The notes: generated by a model from the sequence alone, not told the origin. DNA of 64,000 bases from Streptomyces sp. NBC_01275 (GCF_026340655.1 NZ_JAPEOZ010000001.1:1240001-1304000); one strand, 5' to 3'; positions 42,753 to 52,252 are shown, numbered from the stretch's first letter. Numbers and translations are program-made.

Positions 42753-44093
42753 CTAGGACATCGTCAGGAAGCTCTGTAGGCCCAGAGTGTTCGCGATGGT
42801 TTGAGCACCGGGAAAGAGAATTTCCTTTGAGCAGAGCCGGCCCTGTTCACCTTGACAAGTGGCCGAAGACGGACCGATACCAGAAATCGTACCCTGCGCA
42901 TTCACTCCATCGTCATCGAATTCGAAAACGGGCCCACCACTGTCTCCCTTTCCAGCCACTGCTAGAGTGCCTCCGCCCAGGGCGCTGAACATGGGACCAT
43001 AAGTAGTCCCATTCTCAGTATCCGTCCACCTGACGCTACTGCTTTTCACTTGAGAGCTACCACTCTCGCCACTAAAGGCACCATCAGCATATACAGCCTG
43101 CCCCACAATGGGATTCGAGTACCCTGACACATCCAGAACGGCTCCGTTACTGGAGGACTCGCCGTACCACGAACCAGAGTGCAACTGCGCTCGTGGGGTG
43201 ACGGTGCTAGTAAATATTGCCGTATCATTAGCTGTATTTGACGTTTCTACGGTACCGAGTCCAGCGCCAGTCGCGGTTTTGATGGCGGCTCCCTTCGCTC
43301 CGCAGTGCCTTGCCGTCAACATACGCACGGCACCGGCACTGTTTCGGACGGCAAACCCGGTACTGCAATATTTATCGTCGGCCGTTTCGATAATCGCTCC
43401 GCCGAGAGCGACACCGGGAGCCCTATTCACGTTGGCTTCTGCCGGCGCAGTCTCAACAAAGTCAATTTTGATTGGGACATTATTGGTTCCCAACGTTTGT
43501 GTGACACTGCTACGCGTATGGGCGTGTACGGTTTTTTCAGCCCGATAGGAGATTTTGGAGGTATCGTGCAGTACTTGCACAGTCAACCCTGAGCCGTCCA
43601 CGTCGCTCGAAGTGGTGACGATCTTTGTGGAAGGAATTTCCGCATCATCCTCGGAAGAGAAAGATTGCGAAGCGGGCTTTCCGATGACTTTGACAGCCAC
43701 CGCATCGAGTTCCGCCAGGGAGAATTTCGCACGATGCGTCTGAACGTTGACGCCGCGCTTAGCCTTCTCTACAGCATTCCTTACGCGTACCGGAAGTTCA
43801 CCCTTCCAGTACAAATCAACAGTACGCGCCTCACGGTCGATGCTGATTCCAGAGTAGCCAGCTTCCGGGGACTTTTCCGCAGCATCGCGCAGGGGCCGCG
43901 CGTACTTAAGAAGACGCGCCTGAACGTGATCTACTTGATTTTGATAAGTAGCGCCAGAAGCGAAGGTGAACTGCCGTTCGCCAAGTGGCCGCTGAGAAAT
44001 TTCTGAACTCGCATACACGGAGGAGGAGCCAGCGAGGAGCACCAGACTCCAGGAGCTGCACCAGATGGCCATGCCGCGTTTACGATTACTCAT
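42753..44093 (-). CDS. Secreted trypsin-like (S1) serine protease, paralogue 2
   Basis: A 446-residue protease from ATG 44,093 (MSNRKRGMAIWCSSW), preceded by GAGG. Longer frames upstream lack a signal. It has a signal peptide, an N-terminal domain with the shared segment EARTVDLYWKGELP, and a protease domain with His263 (TARHCG), Asp290 (NDTAIF) and Ser385 (GDSGGPV). It is related to the neighbouring protease but clearly diverged, so an old duplication. AT-rich. Its tail abuts the IS701 remnant. Targets are unknown. Confidence 0.87.
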   Translation of the reverse strand: MSNRKRGMAIWCSSWSLVLLAGSSSVYASSEISQRPLGERQFTFASGATYQNQVDHVQARLLKYARPLRDAAEKSPEAGYSGISIDREARTVDLYWKGELPVRVRNAVEKAKRGVNVQTHRAKFSLAELDAVAVKVIGKPASQSFSSEDDAEIPSTKIVTTSSDVDGSGLTVQVLHDTSKISYRAEKTVHAHTRSSVTQTLGTNNVPIKIDFVETAPAEANVNRAPGVALGGAIIETADDKYCSTGFAVRNSAGAVRMLTARHCGAKGAAIKTATGAGLGTVETSNTANDTAIFTSTVTPRAQLHSGSWYGESSSNGAVLDVSGYSNPIVGQAVYADGAFSGESGSSQVKSSSVRWTDTENGTTYGPMFSALGGGTLAVAGKGDSGGPVFEFDDDGVNAQGTISGIGPSSATCQGEQGRLCSKEILFPGAQTIANTLGLQSFLTMS

Positions 44094-44326
44094 AAAACCT
44101 CGATCACATCCTCGCGGAATGCATTTTCCGCGAAATCTACATATGAAAATCACAGTACTGTCACTTCGAGTGATTCGAGATTCAATGGCGCCATCAATTT
44201 GCCGAATGACCACCACATGCTTCATTTCGATAGGCAACCAAACGAATCCACTAGAGTAAACTAGGTTAAGTGTGTGGGTTATTCATAGAATGTGAGTGTC
44301 ATGGCGACGGCGCTTTAGACCGCGTC

Positions 44327-44957
44327 CTACGTGGTGAGGCGGACGAACCGTTTGTAGCAGCAGAGGGCGGCGGCGAGACCGAGGAAGGCCAGGTAGTTGC
44401 GGGGATGGCGCTCGTAACGGGGACTGAGTCTGCGGCAGCCGGACAGCCACGACATCGTGCGCTCGATCACCCATCTGCGGCGCCCCAACCGTTCGCTGGA
44501 CTCGATGCCTTTGCGCGCGATCCGGACTCCGATGCGCTTGCCGCGCAGCCATTTCCGCAGGCTGGCGTGGTCGTAGGCTTTGTCTGCGTGTAGGCGTTGG
44601 GGCTTGAAGTAGCGGCCTCGGTAGGGGTCGTGTCTCGTTTGGTGACCCTCGATCATGGGCTTCAGCCCTTCGCTGTCGTGGGTGTTACCGGCTGAGATGC
44701 CGACGAGGAGGGGCAGTCCGTTCGCGTCCGACAGGACGTGCATCTTGGAGCCCGGCCTGCCCCGGTCCACGGGGCTCGGGCCTGTGTGTTCGCCCCTTTT
44801 TTAGCCCTGACGTGGGCGGTGTCGAGGACGACGCGGGTGACATCGATGAGTCCGGCGTCGTCGAGGCGGTGCAGCACGGCTTCGTGCAGGCGGCCCCAGA
44901 CGCCGACTCTCGACCAGATCAGGAACCGGCGGTGGGCGGTCGACTTCGATATCCCGA
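44327..44957 (-). pseudogene. IS5-family (IS427-like) transposase remnant at the right island edge
   Basis: Minus-strand transposase lacking the N-terminus. It starts with FGISKSTAHRRFLIWSRVGV near the edge, continues LIDVTRVVLDTAHVRAKKG, then in a second frame DRGRPGSKMHVLSDANGL, HADKAYDHASLRKWLRG and RRWVIERTMSWLSGCRRLSP to the end at 44,327. The two frames overlap near 44,770 as in two-frame IS5 elements. It cuts the Lrp/AsnC gene that follows. Confidence 0.8.
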
Positions 44958-45308
44958 AGCAGGGCGGCGAGCGCGGTGACCGAGCGGGTACGACGGCTGG
45001 AGGAGGCCGGCGTCATCCAGGGGTACGCGGCCGTCGTGGACCCCGAGCGGCTCGGGCTGCCGATCCTGGCGTTCGTGCGGCTGCGCTACCCCAACGGCCA
45101 CTACAAGCCGTTCCACGACCTGGTGGCGGTCACGCCCGAGATCCTGGAGGCGCACCATGTGACGGGCGACGACTGCTTCGTCATCAAGGTCGCCGCCCGC
45201 TTCATGCGCCACCTGGAGGAGGTGTCGGGCCGGATCGGCACCCTGGGCTCGGTCACCACCAGCGTCGTCTACTCCTCCCCGCTCCCCCGCCGGCCGCTGG
45301 GTCACTGA
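44958..45308 (+). pseudogene. Lrp/AsnC-family regulator truncated by the island
   Basis: The remaining frame reads SAVTERVRRLEEAGVIQGYA then the full AsnC/RAM ligand domain to the stop at 45,308. About 40 N-terminal residues, including the first helices of the helix-turn-helix, are missing, so DNA binding must be lost. GTG 44,976 could start a short protein. In many Streptomyces an Lrp gene is divergent from a rhodanese/cysteine dioxygenase operon, which matches the rhodanese scrap at the other island edge. Confidence 0.75.
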
Positions 45309-45343
45309 ACGCGGGTCGCTGAAGACGGCTCACTGAACGCGGC

Positions 45344-48337
45344 TCACCGACCGCGCTGACGCACCGTCGACCCCGATCTGCCCTTGACGACCTCCAGCTG
45401 TGCGTGGATCCGCCGCCGCAGATCGGCCACATGGCTGACGATGCCGACGCTGCGGTCCCGTTCCCGCAGCGAGTCGAGGACGTCGAGGACCTCGTCGAGG
45501 GTCTGGTCGTCGAGGCTGCCGAATCCCTCGTCGATGAAGAGGGTGTCCAGCCGGACCCCGCCCGCCTCGTCGGTGACCACGTCGGCCAGGCCGAGGGCGA
45601 GGGCGAGGGAGGCGAAGAAGGTCTCGCCGCCCGACAGCGTGGCCGTGTCCCGCTCCCGTCCGGTCCAGGCGTCGACGACGTGCAGCCCGAGCCCGCTGCG
45701 GCCGCGTCCGGCCCGGTCGTCGGAGTGGACCAGGGTGTACCGCCCCGAGGACATGCGCTGCAGGCGTGCGGTCGCGGCGGCGGCGACCTGTTCGAGGCGG
45801 GCCGCCAGGACGTACGCCTCCAGGCGCATCTTGCGCTCGTTGTCGGCCGAGGTGCCCGCGGTGAGACCGGCCAGGCGGGCCACCCGGTCGTACTCGTCGC
45901 GCAGCGGCGCGAGCCGTCGTACGCCGTCGGACGCGTGCGCGGAGAGGCGGTCGAGCTCGGTGCAGCGGCCGGCGGCCGCGTCCCGCGCGGAGGCGGCGGC
46001 GCGAAGGCGTGCGGCCGCCGTGGTCGCCGACGCCTCGGCCGCGGCGAGGTCGGCGGGCGGCTGCCGGGCCGCGGCCACCGTGTCCGGCTCGGCGAGGACG
46101 GCGCGTACGGCGGCCTCCTCGGACTGCCAGGCGTCGAGCCGTCGTTGCAGCTCGCGGTGGGCGGTGTCGTCGAGGAGGGCGTCCGCGGCGGCCTGCGGGG
46201 TGTCGAAACCGGCCCGGAACGCGGCCTCGTCGAGGCGTCCGTCCGCGGCCTTGAGGCGCTCGGCGCTCTCCTCGGTTACCCGGGCGGTGTCGGCCGCATC
46301 GGTGAGCAGGGCGGTCTGCCGCTCCAGCCGGGAGACGCGCGCGGCCACGCTCGCCGCCGTGCCGCGCGCCTGCGCCAACTCGTCCTCCAGAGTGGCCCGT
46401 TCCCGCTCCAGCCGGTCCCGGTGACCCACTCGGGACGCGGCCCTGACCGCGGCCTCCCGCTGGGCCGCCGTACGGCGCTCGTGCTCCTGCTCGGCCTGGC
46501 GCAGCTCCTCGCGCGCGGGGTGCAGCGCGGAGGCGTCCCGACGGGCCTGCGCATGGCCGAGGTCCAGCTCCCGCGCCTCGGCGGCGAGCCGGTCCGCCGG
46601 GGTGTCGCCCGCCTCGGCGCGAGCGGCGGCCAGCGCCTCCCGTACGCCGCCGAGGGCGCGCTCGTCCGCCGCGTGCCGCTCCTCGGCCCGCTGGTAGGCG
46701 GCGAGGGCCCGTTCCTCGGCCTCGCGGTCGACGTGCCCGGCGATCTTGCGGGCGGGGGCGGGGTGTTCGGTCGCGCCGCAGACCGCGCAGGGGCGGCCGT
46801 CGGCGAGGGTGGCGGCCAGTTCGGCGGCGATGCCGTTCAGACGCTGTTCCTTGAGGTCGAGCCAGTGGGCGCGGGCCTCCTGCGCCTGCTCGCCGGAGGC
46901 GAGGGCCTTGCGCCGGGCGCCTTCGGCTTCCAGGTCCAGCCGGTCGCGCGAGCGGGCCGCGTCGAGGCGTCGCTGGGCGGGCTCGCGCCGGACGTCGAGC
47001 TGTTCGGCGCGGGCGGCTGCCTCCTGGGCGGACTCGATGCGGGCCTGGAGCCTCGCGCGGGTCGTGTCCCACTCGGCGAGCCAGCCCTCGGTCTCGGCCA
47101 GGACGTCGTCGTCCTCGCGCTCCTGCCGGTCCAGGTCGGCGCGCTCGGCGACCAGGTCGGCCAGTCGCCGTTCACCGCGCCGGGCCGACTCCAGACCGCC
47201 CAGCTCCTCGGCGGCCCGGCGTGCGGCGGCGGCGAGCCCGGCGGCCCCGGCCTCCGCGAACCGCTCCGGCAGCTGCCCACGCGCGCGTGCCTCGGCCGCC
47301 GACGCCCCGCGGTGCTCGGCGTCGGCGGCCTCGCGCAGCTCCAGCGCCGGCGCCACCGTCTCCGCCTTGCGCGCCCGCTCCGCCCGCGCCTGGGCCTCCC
47401 GGTGCGCCCCGGCCCGCTCTTCCAGCCGAGCGGCCCGCTCCCGCGCCTCGGCGAACCGCCTCTGCAACCGCGCCCGTTCCCGTACGTCGGCCAGGGTGCG
47501 CTCGGCGGCGGCCTGCGCGGACTCGGCGGCGAGGCGGCCGCGGTCGGCGATCGTCAGCAGCTCACGGGCGGTGCTGCGGGCGACGGCGGCCGCGTCCAGC
47601 ACCGCCTCGGCGAGACCTGGCTCGCCCGGGGCCAGCTCGGGCAGCTCCATGGCGTCGCCGGCGGCCTGCTGCATCCGGTGGGCGTCGGCGAGCAGCGCAG
47701 CGTCGCCCTCACGCACGCGTGCCTCCGCCGTACGGCGTCGTTCGGCGAGCCGTTTCTCGACCTCGGCGAAGCGGTGGGTGTCGAAGAGGCGGCCCAGCAG
47801 TCGGCCGCGGGCCTCGGCGTCGGCGCGCAGGAACCGCGCGAAGTCGCCCTGGGGCAGGAGCACGACCTGGCAGAACTGCTCGCGGCTCATGCCGAGCAGC
47901 TGGGTGATCTCCTCGCCGATCTCCTGGTGGGACCGGCTGAGGTCCTTCCAGGCCCCGGCGACGGAGTCGTACTCGCGCAGCCGGCTCTGGGCCTTGTCGA
48001 CCGTCGTGCCCGCGCGGCGGCCCTTCTTCGGGCGCTCCCAGGGCGGCTGCCGGGTGACCTCGAGGCGGCGTCCCGCGACGGTCAGTTCGAGGGTGACCTC
48101 GGTGCGGGCGCCGGGGGCGGCGTGGTCGCTGCGCAGGGTGAGGCCCTGGCCGCTCTGCCGGGCGCCCGGGACGGAGCCGTACAGCGCGTAGCAGACGGCG
48201 TCCAGGACGGAGGTCTTGCCCGCGCCCGTCGGGCCGTGCAGGAGGAAGAGTCCGGCGGCGGACAGGTCGTCGAAGTCGACGCTCTGGGAGCCGCCGAAGG
48301 GGCCGAAGGCCGTCAGGTCGAGCCGGTGCAGCCTCAC
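45344..48337 (-). CDS. sbcC: DNA double-strand break nuclease ATPase subunit SbcC
   Basis: A 997-residue Rad50-like SMC ATPase. The Walker A GPTGAGKTS is near residue 37. Long coiled-coil arms rich in Ala, Arg and Glu surround a central zinc-hook CAVC motif (RPCAVCGATEHP). The C-terminal end holds the signature TLSGGETFFASLALALGLAD and Walker B TLFIDEGFGSLD. With SbcD it trims hairpins and blocked DNA ends. GTG 48,337 overlaps the sbcD stop (GTGA), so the two are co-translated. Confidence 0.95.
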   Translation of the reverse strand: MRLHRLDLTAFGPFGGSQSVDFDDLSAAGLFLLHGPTGAGKTSVLDAVCYALYGSVPGARQSGQGLTLRSDHAAPGARTEVTLELTVAGRRLEVTRQPPWERPKKGRRAGTTVDKAQSRLREYDSVAGAWKDLSRSHQEIGEEITQLLGMSREQFCQVVLLPQGDFARFLRADAEARGRLLGRLFDTHRFAEVEKRLAERRRTAEARVREGDAALLADAHRMQQAAGDAMELPELAPGEPGLAEAVLDAAAVARSTARELLTIADRGRLAAESAQAAAERTLADVRERARLQRRFAEARERAARLEERAGAHREAQARAERARKAETVAPALELREAADAEHRGASAAEARARGQLPERFAEAGAAGLAAAARRAAEELGGLESARRGERRLADLVAERADLDRQEREDDDVLAETEGWLAEWDTTRARLQARIESAQEAAARAEQLDVRREPAQRRLDAARSRDRLDLEAEGARRKALASGEQAQEARAHWLDLKEQRLNGIAAELAATLADGRPCAVCGATEHPAPARKIAGHVDREAEERALAAYQRAEERHAADERALGGVREALAAARAEAGDTPADRLAAEARELDLGHAQARRDASALHPAREELRQAEQEHERRTAAQREAAVRAASRVGHRDRLERERATLEDELAQARGTAASVAARVSRLERQTALLTDAADTARVTEESAERLKAADGRLDEAAFRAGFDTPQAAADALLDDTAHRELQRRLDAWQSEEAAVRAVLAEPDTVAAARQPPADLAAAEASATTAAARLRAAASARDAAAGRCTELDRLSAHASDGVRRLAPLRDEYDRVARLAGLTAGTSADNERKMRLEAYVLAARLEQVAAAATARLQRMSSGRYTLVHSDDRAGRGRSGLGLHVVDAWTGRERDTATLSGGETFFASLALALGLADVVTDEAGGVRLDTLFIDEGFGSLDDQTLDEVLDVLDSLRERDRSVGIVSHVADLRRRIHAQLEVVKGRSGSTVRQRGR

Positions 48338-49515
48338 CGCGCCACCTCGCGCACCACGTCGTCCGCGCGGACCGCGTCAAAGGCGTCCCGCAGGACGCCC
48401 TGCTCCCGCTCGTCGGGCCCGGCCCCGCGCACATGGGCCACGAAGTCCTCGGCGATCTCCTGGTCGCTGCGGCCGGCGAGCCGGCGGGCGTAGGACACGT
48501 CGGGGCCGTCGGGCCCCCGCTCGGGGGCGAAGACGAGGCTGAGGGTGTGCGGGAAGCGCTCGGCGAGCCGGGCCATGGGGTCGGCGGGGCGGACGGCGTC
48601 GGTGAGCGTCGCCTCGACCCACGCCTCCTCGTGCCGTGCCAGAGCGGGATCGGCGAGCAGCTCCTCCAGCGTGCCCCGCACGCGCGCCAGCGCACGCGGC
48701 ACCGGGCAGTCGATCCGCTCGGCGGCGACGGAGCCGTCGGCGTCGAGGTCGACGAGCCACATGGTCTTGCGGTGCTCGGCCTCCGAGAAGGAGTACGGCA
48801 GCGGGGAGCCGGAGTAGCGCACGCGCTCGGTGAGGGTCTGGCTGCCGTGCAGGTGCCCGAGCGCCACATAGTCGACGCCGTCGAACACACCGGCGGGCAC
48901 GGAGGCGACCCCGCCGACGGTGATGTCCCGCTCGCTGTCGCTGGGCTCGCCGCCGGTGACGAAGGCATGGGCGAGGACGACGGACCGGGTCCGCCCGATC
49001 CCCTGCCGTCCACGCGCGCGTGCGGCGAGGTCGGCGCGGACACGGTCCATGGCGGCCGCGAGCACGGCTTCGTGGCTGGCCTTCTCCACGCCGAACTCGT
49101 CCTTCACCAGGGCGGGCTCGAGATACGGCAGCCCGTAGAAGGCGACGTCCCCGAACGCGTCCTCGAGGACCACCGGGGTCCCGGCCGCGGTCGAATCCGT
49201 GCGCAGATGGATGCCCGCGCGCCCGATGAGCCCCGCGCCCACGCCGAGTCGGCGGGCCGAGTCGTGGTTCCCGGAGATCATCACCGTGGGCACGCCGAGG
49301 TCGGCGAGGCGGTGCAGGGCGTCGTCGAACAGTTCGACCGCGGCGAGCGGCGGCACCGCGCGGTCGTAGACGTCTCCCGACACGACCACCGCGTCGACCT
49401 CGCGCTCCCGCACGGTCGTGACGAGATGCCCGATGAACGCGGCCTGGGCGCCGAGCATGTTCACCCGGTGAAACGCCCGGCCCAGATGCCAGTCGGAAGT
49501 GTGCAGGAGCCTCAT
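48334..49515 (-). CDS. sbcD: DNA double-strand break nuclease subunit SbcD
   Basis: A 393-residue Mre11-like metallophosphoesterase. Metal-binding motifs are TSDWHLGRAF (residues 6-15), VVSGDVYDRAVPP, MISGNHDSARRLG and YVALGHLHGSQ. Residues 280-390 form the capping domain. It acts as the nuclease of the SbcCD complex. It starts the operon; nothing lies between it and the divergent end of the spacer before the IMPACT gene. Confidence 0.95.
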   Translation of the reverse strand: MRLLHTSDWHLGRAFHRVNMLGAQAAFIGHLVTTVREREVDAVVVSGDVYDRAVPPLAAVELFDDALHRLADLGVPTVMISGNHDSARRLGVGAGLIGRAGIHLRTDSTAAGTPVVLEDAFGDVAFYGLPYLEPALVKDEFGVEKASHEAVLAAAMDRVRADLAARARGRQGIGRTRSVVLAHAFVTGGEPSDSERDITVGGVASVPAGVFDGVDYVALGHLHGSQTLTERVRYSGSPLPYSFSEAEHRKTMWLVDLDADGSVAAERIDCPVPRALARVRGTLEELLADPALARHEEAWVEATLTDAVRPADPMARLAERFPHTLSLVFAPERGPDGPDVSYARRLAGRSDQEIAEDFVAHVRGAGPDEREQGVLRDAFDAVRADDVVREVAR

Positions 49516-49601
49516 GATTCCCGAGACTAACGGCCAGGTCTGACATCACGGGCAGTCACTCCCCGGAACGCCGGCCCCTCCGCGTCCCTCTACGCATCCC
49601 C

Positions 49602-50228
49602 CTACGCGTCCCCGTACGCCTCTCCGCCCAGCTCGAAGCCCGCCGTCCCCGCCGTCGCGTCCGCCAGCCAGGTCCGGAAGGCGGCCACGTCGGCGTCCGG
49701 GAGGCCGATCTCGATCGTGACCGCCTCGCCGTAGCGGACGTCGCGCACCGCGCGGCCGGTCGCGCGGAGGTCGTTGTGGACCTTGCCGGCGCGCTGGTGG
49801 TCGACGGTGACCGTGGCCAGGCGGAAGCGGCGGCGGGTGAGGGTGCCGAGGGAGTCGAGGGCCTCGCCGACCGCGCCGCCGTAGGCGCGGATGAGGCCGC
49901 CCGCGCCGAGCTTGACGCCGCCGTAGTAGCGGGTGACGACGGCGACGACGTACCGCATGTCGCGGCGCAGCAGCATCTGGAGCATGGGCACGCCCGCGGT
50001 GCCGCCGGGTTCGCCGTCGTCGCTCGCCTTCTGGGTGGAGGCGTCGGCGCCGATGACGTACGCCCAGCAGTTGTGGGTGGCGTCGGCGTGCTCCTTGCGG
50101 ACGGACGCGATGAAGTCCTGGGCCTCCTGCTCGGTGGCCGCCGGGGCGAGGGCGCACAGGAAGCGGGAGCGGTTGACCTCGGTCTCGTGCACGCCCGCGT
50201 GGGCGACGGTGCGGTACTCGTCCTGCAT
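49602..50228 (-). CDS. IMPACT/YigZ family protein
   Basis: A 208-residue YigZ/IMPACT protein. The conserved core is NRSRFLCALAPAATEQEAQDF, THNCWAYVIG, DDGEPGGTAGVPMLQML and VTRYYGGVKLGAGGLIRAYG, the last being the strongest family signature. Members are linked to translation regulation in eukaryotes, but the bacterial role is unknown. The start is ATG 50,228. An IS110 remnant lies just upstream. Confidence 0.9.
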   Translation of the reverse strand: MQDEYRTVAHAGVHETEVNRSRFLCALAPAATEQEAQDFIASVRKEHADATHNCWAYVIGADASTQKASDDGEPGGTAGVPMLQMLLRRDMRYVVAVVTRYYGGVKLGAGGLIRAYGGAVGEALDSLGTLTRRRFRLATVTVDHQRAGKVHNDLRATGRAVRDVRYGEAVTIEIGLPDADVAAFRTWLADATAGTAGFELGGEAYGDA

Positions 50229-50307
50229 CCGGCCAGCCTAATCCAGGGTGTAGGCGGTTCGATCTGGTCCCCACAAGGGGCCGACGGGCGGCTTTCGACG
50301 GACGGCA

Positions 50308-50630
50308 GAGCACTCAAGTCCTACGCCGGCTCCGCCCCCATCACCCGCGCCTCCGGCAAGAAACGCTTCCTCGGCCGCCGCTTCGTCAAGAACAACCGGC
50401 TCATGCACGCGGGCTTCCTCTGGGCCTTCTCAGCCCTCCAGGCCTCGCCCGTTGCCAACGCCCACTACCGGCGCCGACGCGAGCACGGCGACTGGCACAA
50501 CGCCGCCCAGCGCCACCTGCTCAACCGGTTCCTCGGACAACTCCATCACTGCCTGCAGACCCGGCAAGCGTTCGACGAACTGTGCGCCTTCGCACCACTC
50601 CCGTCACCCTCGACTGGCCGGGCAGCCTGA
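50308..50630 (+). pseudogene. IS110-family transposase C-terminal remnant
   Basis: Encodes only the Transposase_20-type tail: LKSYAGSAPITRASGKKRF, VKNNRLMHAGFLWAFSALQA, HYRRRREHGDWHNAAQRHLL, ending at TAG/TGA near 50,630. The DEDD catalytic N-terminus is absent. It abuts the stop of the chloramphenicol-type exporter, suggesting that the exporter arrived with mobile DNA between two core genes. Confidence 0.82.
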
Positions 50631-50650
50631 CTGGATGACGGTCACAGGCG

Positions 50651-51826
50651 TCACTGGAGCACCTCATGACTCCGAGCAGCCGCCATCGCACTGCGGAGGG
50701 GGAACGCGGCGAGCAAAGCGACCAGGACGAGGAATCCGCTTGCCCACAGCGGACCACGGTTCCCAACGGGGCCCAGGGTGACCGCGGCGATGAGAGGGCC
50801 GACGGCGGCGCCGACGTTGAGTGCCGCAGTGGCATACGCCCCGGCCATGGTGGGGGCTCCAGCCGCCTCATAAAGCACCCTCGTGATCAACGTACTGCCC
50901 ACCGCGAACGACAGCGCGCCCTGCACGAATGCGAGTGTGAGGAGAGCGATCTGGTTTTCAGCCAGCAGGGCCAGCGCGGGCCAGCCGATGAGGAGCAGTG
51001 GTCCACCGACGGCGATGACCAGACCGGGGCGCTGATCCGAGAGCCGTCCAGCCAGGGTGACACCGACGAACGAACCGGCGCCGAAGAGCACCAGCACGAC
51101 TGAGATCCACGGCCTGGTCATTCCGGCACCGTCGGTCACGATGGGAGCCAGGAAGGTGAAGCTTCCGAAGGTTGCCGCGTTCACCAGCGCACCGAGCAGC
51201 ATGACGAGGATCAGCCGCGGACTTCTGAGCTGCTCGATCTCTGACCGCAAGGCCGGTCCGTCGGCCTCGTCCGACTGCCCTGGGCGCGGGGCGATTCCCA
51301 TGAGGACGCCGAGAGCAGCGGGCAGGCAGACGACGGCGACAGCCCAGAAAGTGGCCCGCCAGCCGAGCATCGTGCCGAGCAGGGATCCCCCGGGGACTCC
51401 GGCGATCGTTGCCACCGTCGTGCCGGACAGCAGGACGGCCAGCGCGCGTCCCTTCCGGCCGGGCGGAACCAGCTCGGCAGCGGTGGTCAGGGCAACGGCG
51501 AGGAACCCCGCATTCGCCACCGCGGCCACGACCCGGGTCACGAACAGGACCACGAAACTCGTGGTGATGGCACCCATGGCATGCGCTGCCGAGAACACGA
51601 GGACGAACCAAAGGAGGCTGCCCCGTGCTGGCCAGTTGCGGGCGAGCGCGCCCACGAGCGGGGCGCTGATGATCATCCCGATCGCGAAGGCCGAGGTGAG
51701 GGTGCCTGCCGTCCCGACAGAAACGTCGAGGTCGGAGGCGATGTCCGGCAGGAGCCCGGCGAGCATGAATTCCGAGGTGCCCATGGCGAAGACCACCAGG
51801 GCAAGCAGATACAGCGGGAGAGGCAT
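50651..51826 (-). CDS. Cmx/CmlR-type chloramphenicol efflux MFS transporter
   Basis: A 391-residue, 12-helix MFS exporter that matches the actinobacterial chloramphenicol exporter group (Cmx, CmlR) over its whole length. Examples are MPLPLYLLALVVFAMGTSEF, motif-like AVALTTAAELVPPGRKGRAL with the antiporter GTTVATIAGVPGGSLLG, and ALVNAATFGSFTFLAPIVTD. It is preceded by a leader peptide and hairpins that point to drug-induced attenuation. Chloramphenicol as substrate is inferred from family likeness. Confidence 0.88.
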   Translation of the reverse strand: MPLPLYLLALVVFAMGTSEFMLAGLLPDIASDLDVSVGTAGTLTSAFAIGMIISAPLVGALARNWPARGSLLWFVLVFSAAHAMGAITTSFVVLFVTRVVAAVANAGFLAVALTTAAELVPPGRKGRALAVLLSGTTVATIAGVPGGSLLGTMLGWRATFWAVAVVCLPAALGVLMGIAPRPGQSDEADGPALRSEIEQLRSPRLILVMLLGALVNAATFGSFTFLAPIVTDGAGMTRPWISVVLVLFGAGSFVGVTLAGRLSDQRPGLVIAVGGPLLLIGWPALALLAENQIALLTLAFVQGALSFAVGSTLITRVLYEAAGAPTMAGAYATAALNVGAAVGPLIAAVTLGPVGNRGPLWASGFLVLVALLAAFPLRSAMAAARSHEVLQ

Positions 51827-51829
51827 TGA

Positions 51830-51862
51830 GAGGCTCCGAGACGAGGAGAAGCACGACAGGAA
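51830..51862 (-). promoter_or_regulatory. Hairpin next to the exporter ribosome binding site
   Basis: On the minus strand CGAGACG and CGTCTCG pair across about 18 bases, and the 3' arm is directly followed by GGAG and the exporter ATG. Pairing would hinder translation unless ribosomes stall on the leader peptide and alter the fold. Confidence 0.45.
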
Positions 51863-51941
51863 GACGTCTCGTCACCGCAGTCAGCGCCCACGGGCGCACG
51901 CATCCGGCCGCGGAACGCGGCGGGACAACAGGACTTCGAAC

Positions 51942-52007
51942 TCAGTGGTTCAGGGGGCTGACGGCGTGACCGAAAGCCCCCACCTTGGCTGCCTCAGGGC
52001 TCGACAT
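51942..52007 (-). CDS. Leader peptide of the chloramphenicol-type exporter
   Basis: A 21-residue open frame (MSSPEAAKVGAFGHAVSPLN and a final H), ATG 52,007 to TGA 51,942, 115 bases upstream of the exporter. A GGGGGCT...AGCCCCC hairpin lies inside it. Short leader ORFs like this control chloramphenicol genes by ribosome stalling, so this is a likely attenuation leader. Confidence 0.7.
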   Translation of the reverse strand: MSSPEAAKVGAFGHAVSPLNH

Positions 52008-52252
52008 GACCCGCACGCTACCCGACCGATCCCCTGTGAGGCACACCGGTTTCGCACACGCGTTGATCCCTTGCACCCACGCCACGTCCCCCACGGCTTG
52101 ACTTCTTCACCCCCTGAGATGTCTATGCGCAGTTCCTGCGGTCGCCCGGGTCGGAGGTGCGGGCGACGATGTGCGGGGTAGCGGAACAGCGGGAAAGCAG
52201 GGCATCGGGATAACTGACGGCGGTACGCGGGCGATCGCAGGGAGCGCACACC

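Larger units (their letters stand above)
20463..44957. mobile_element. Mosaic genomic island (IS-rich accessory region)
   Basis: Roughly 24.5 kb between a truncated rhodanese gene and a truncated Lrp/AsnC gene. It contains pieces of at least eight insertion sequences, a group II intron remnant, a decayed plasmid ParA operon, a class III lanthipeptide locus and secreted proteins. Several segments (23.3-23.9, 28.4-29.7, 33.5-34.5 and 40.6-44.3 kb) are clearly richer in A+T than the chromosome around them. No integrase or attachment site was found, so growth by successive IS insertions and deletions is more likely than a single integrative element. Edges are accurate to about ten bases. Confidence 0.8.

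Noticed and set aside
45404..48493. Plus-strand open frame of about 1,029 codons across sbcC
   Set aside because: It is the antisense shadow of sbcC, with no domain and biased low-complexity composition. SbcC has intact Walker and zinc-hook motifs.
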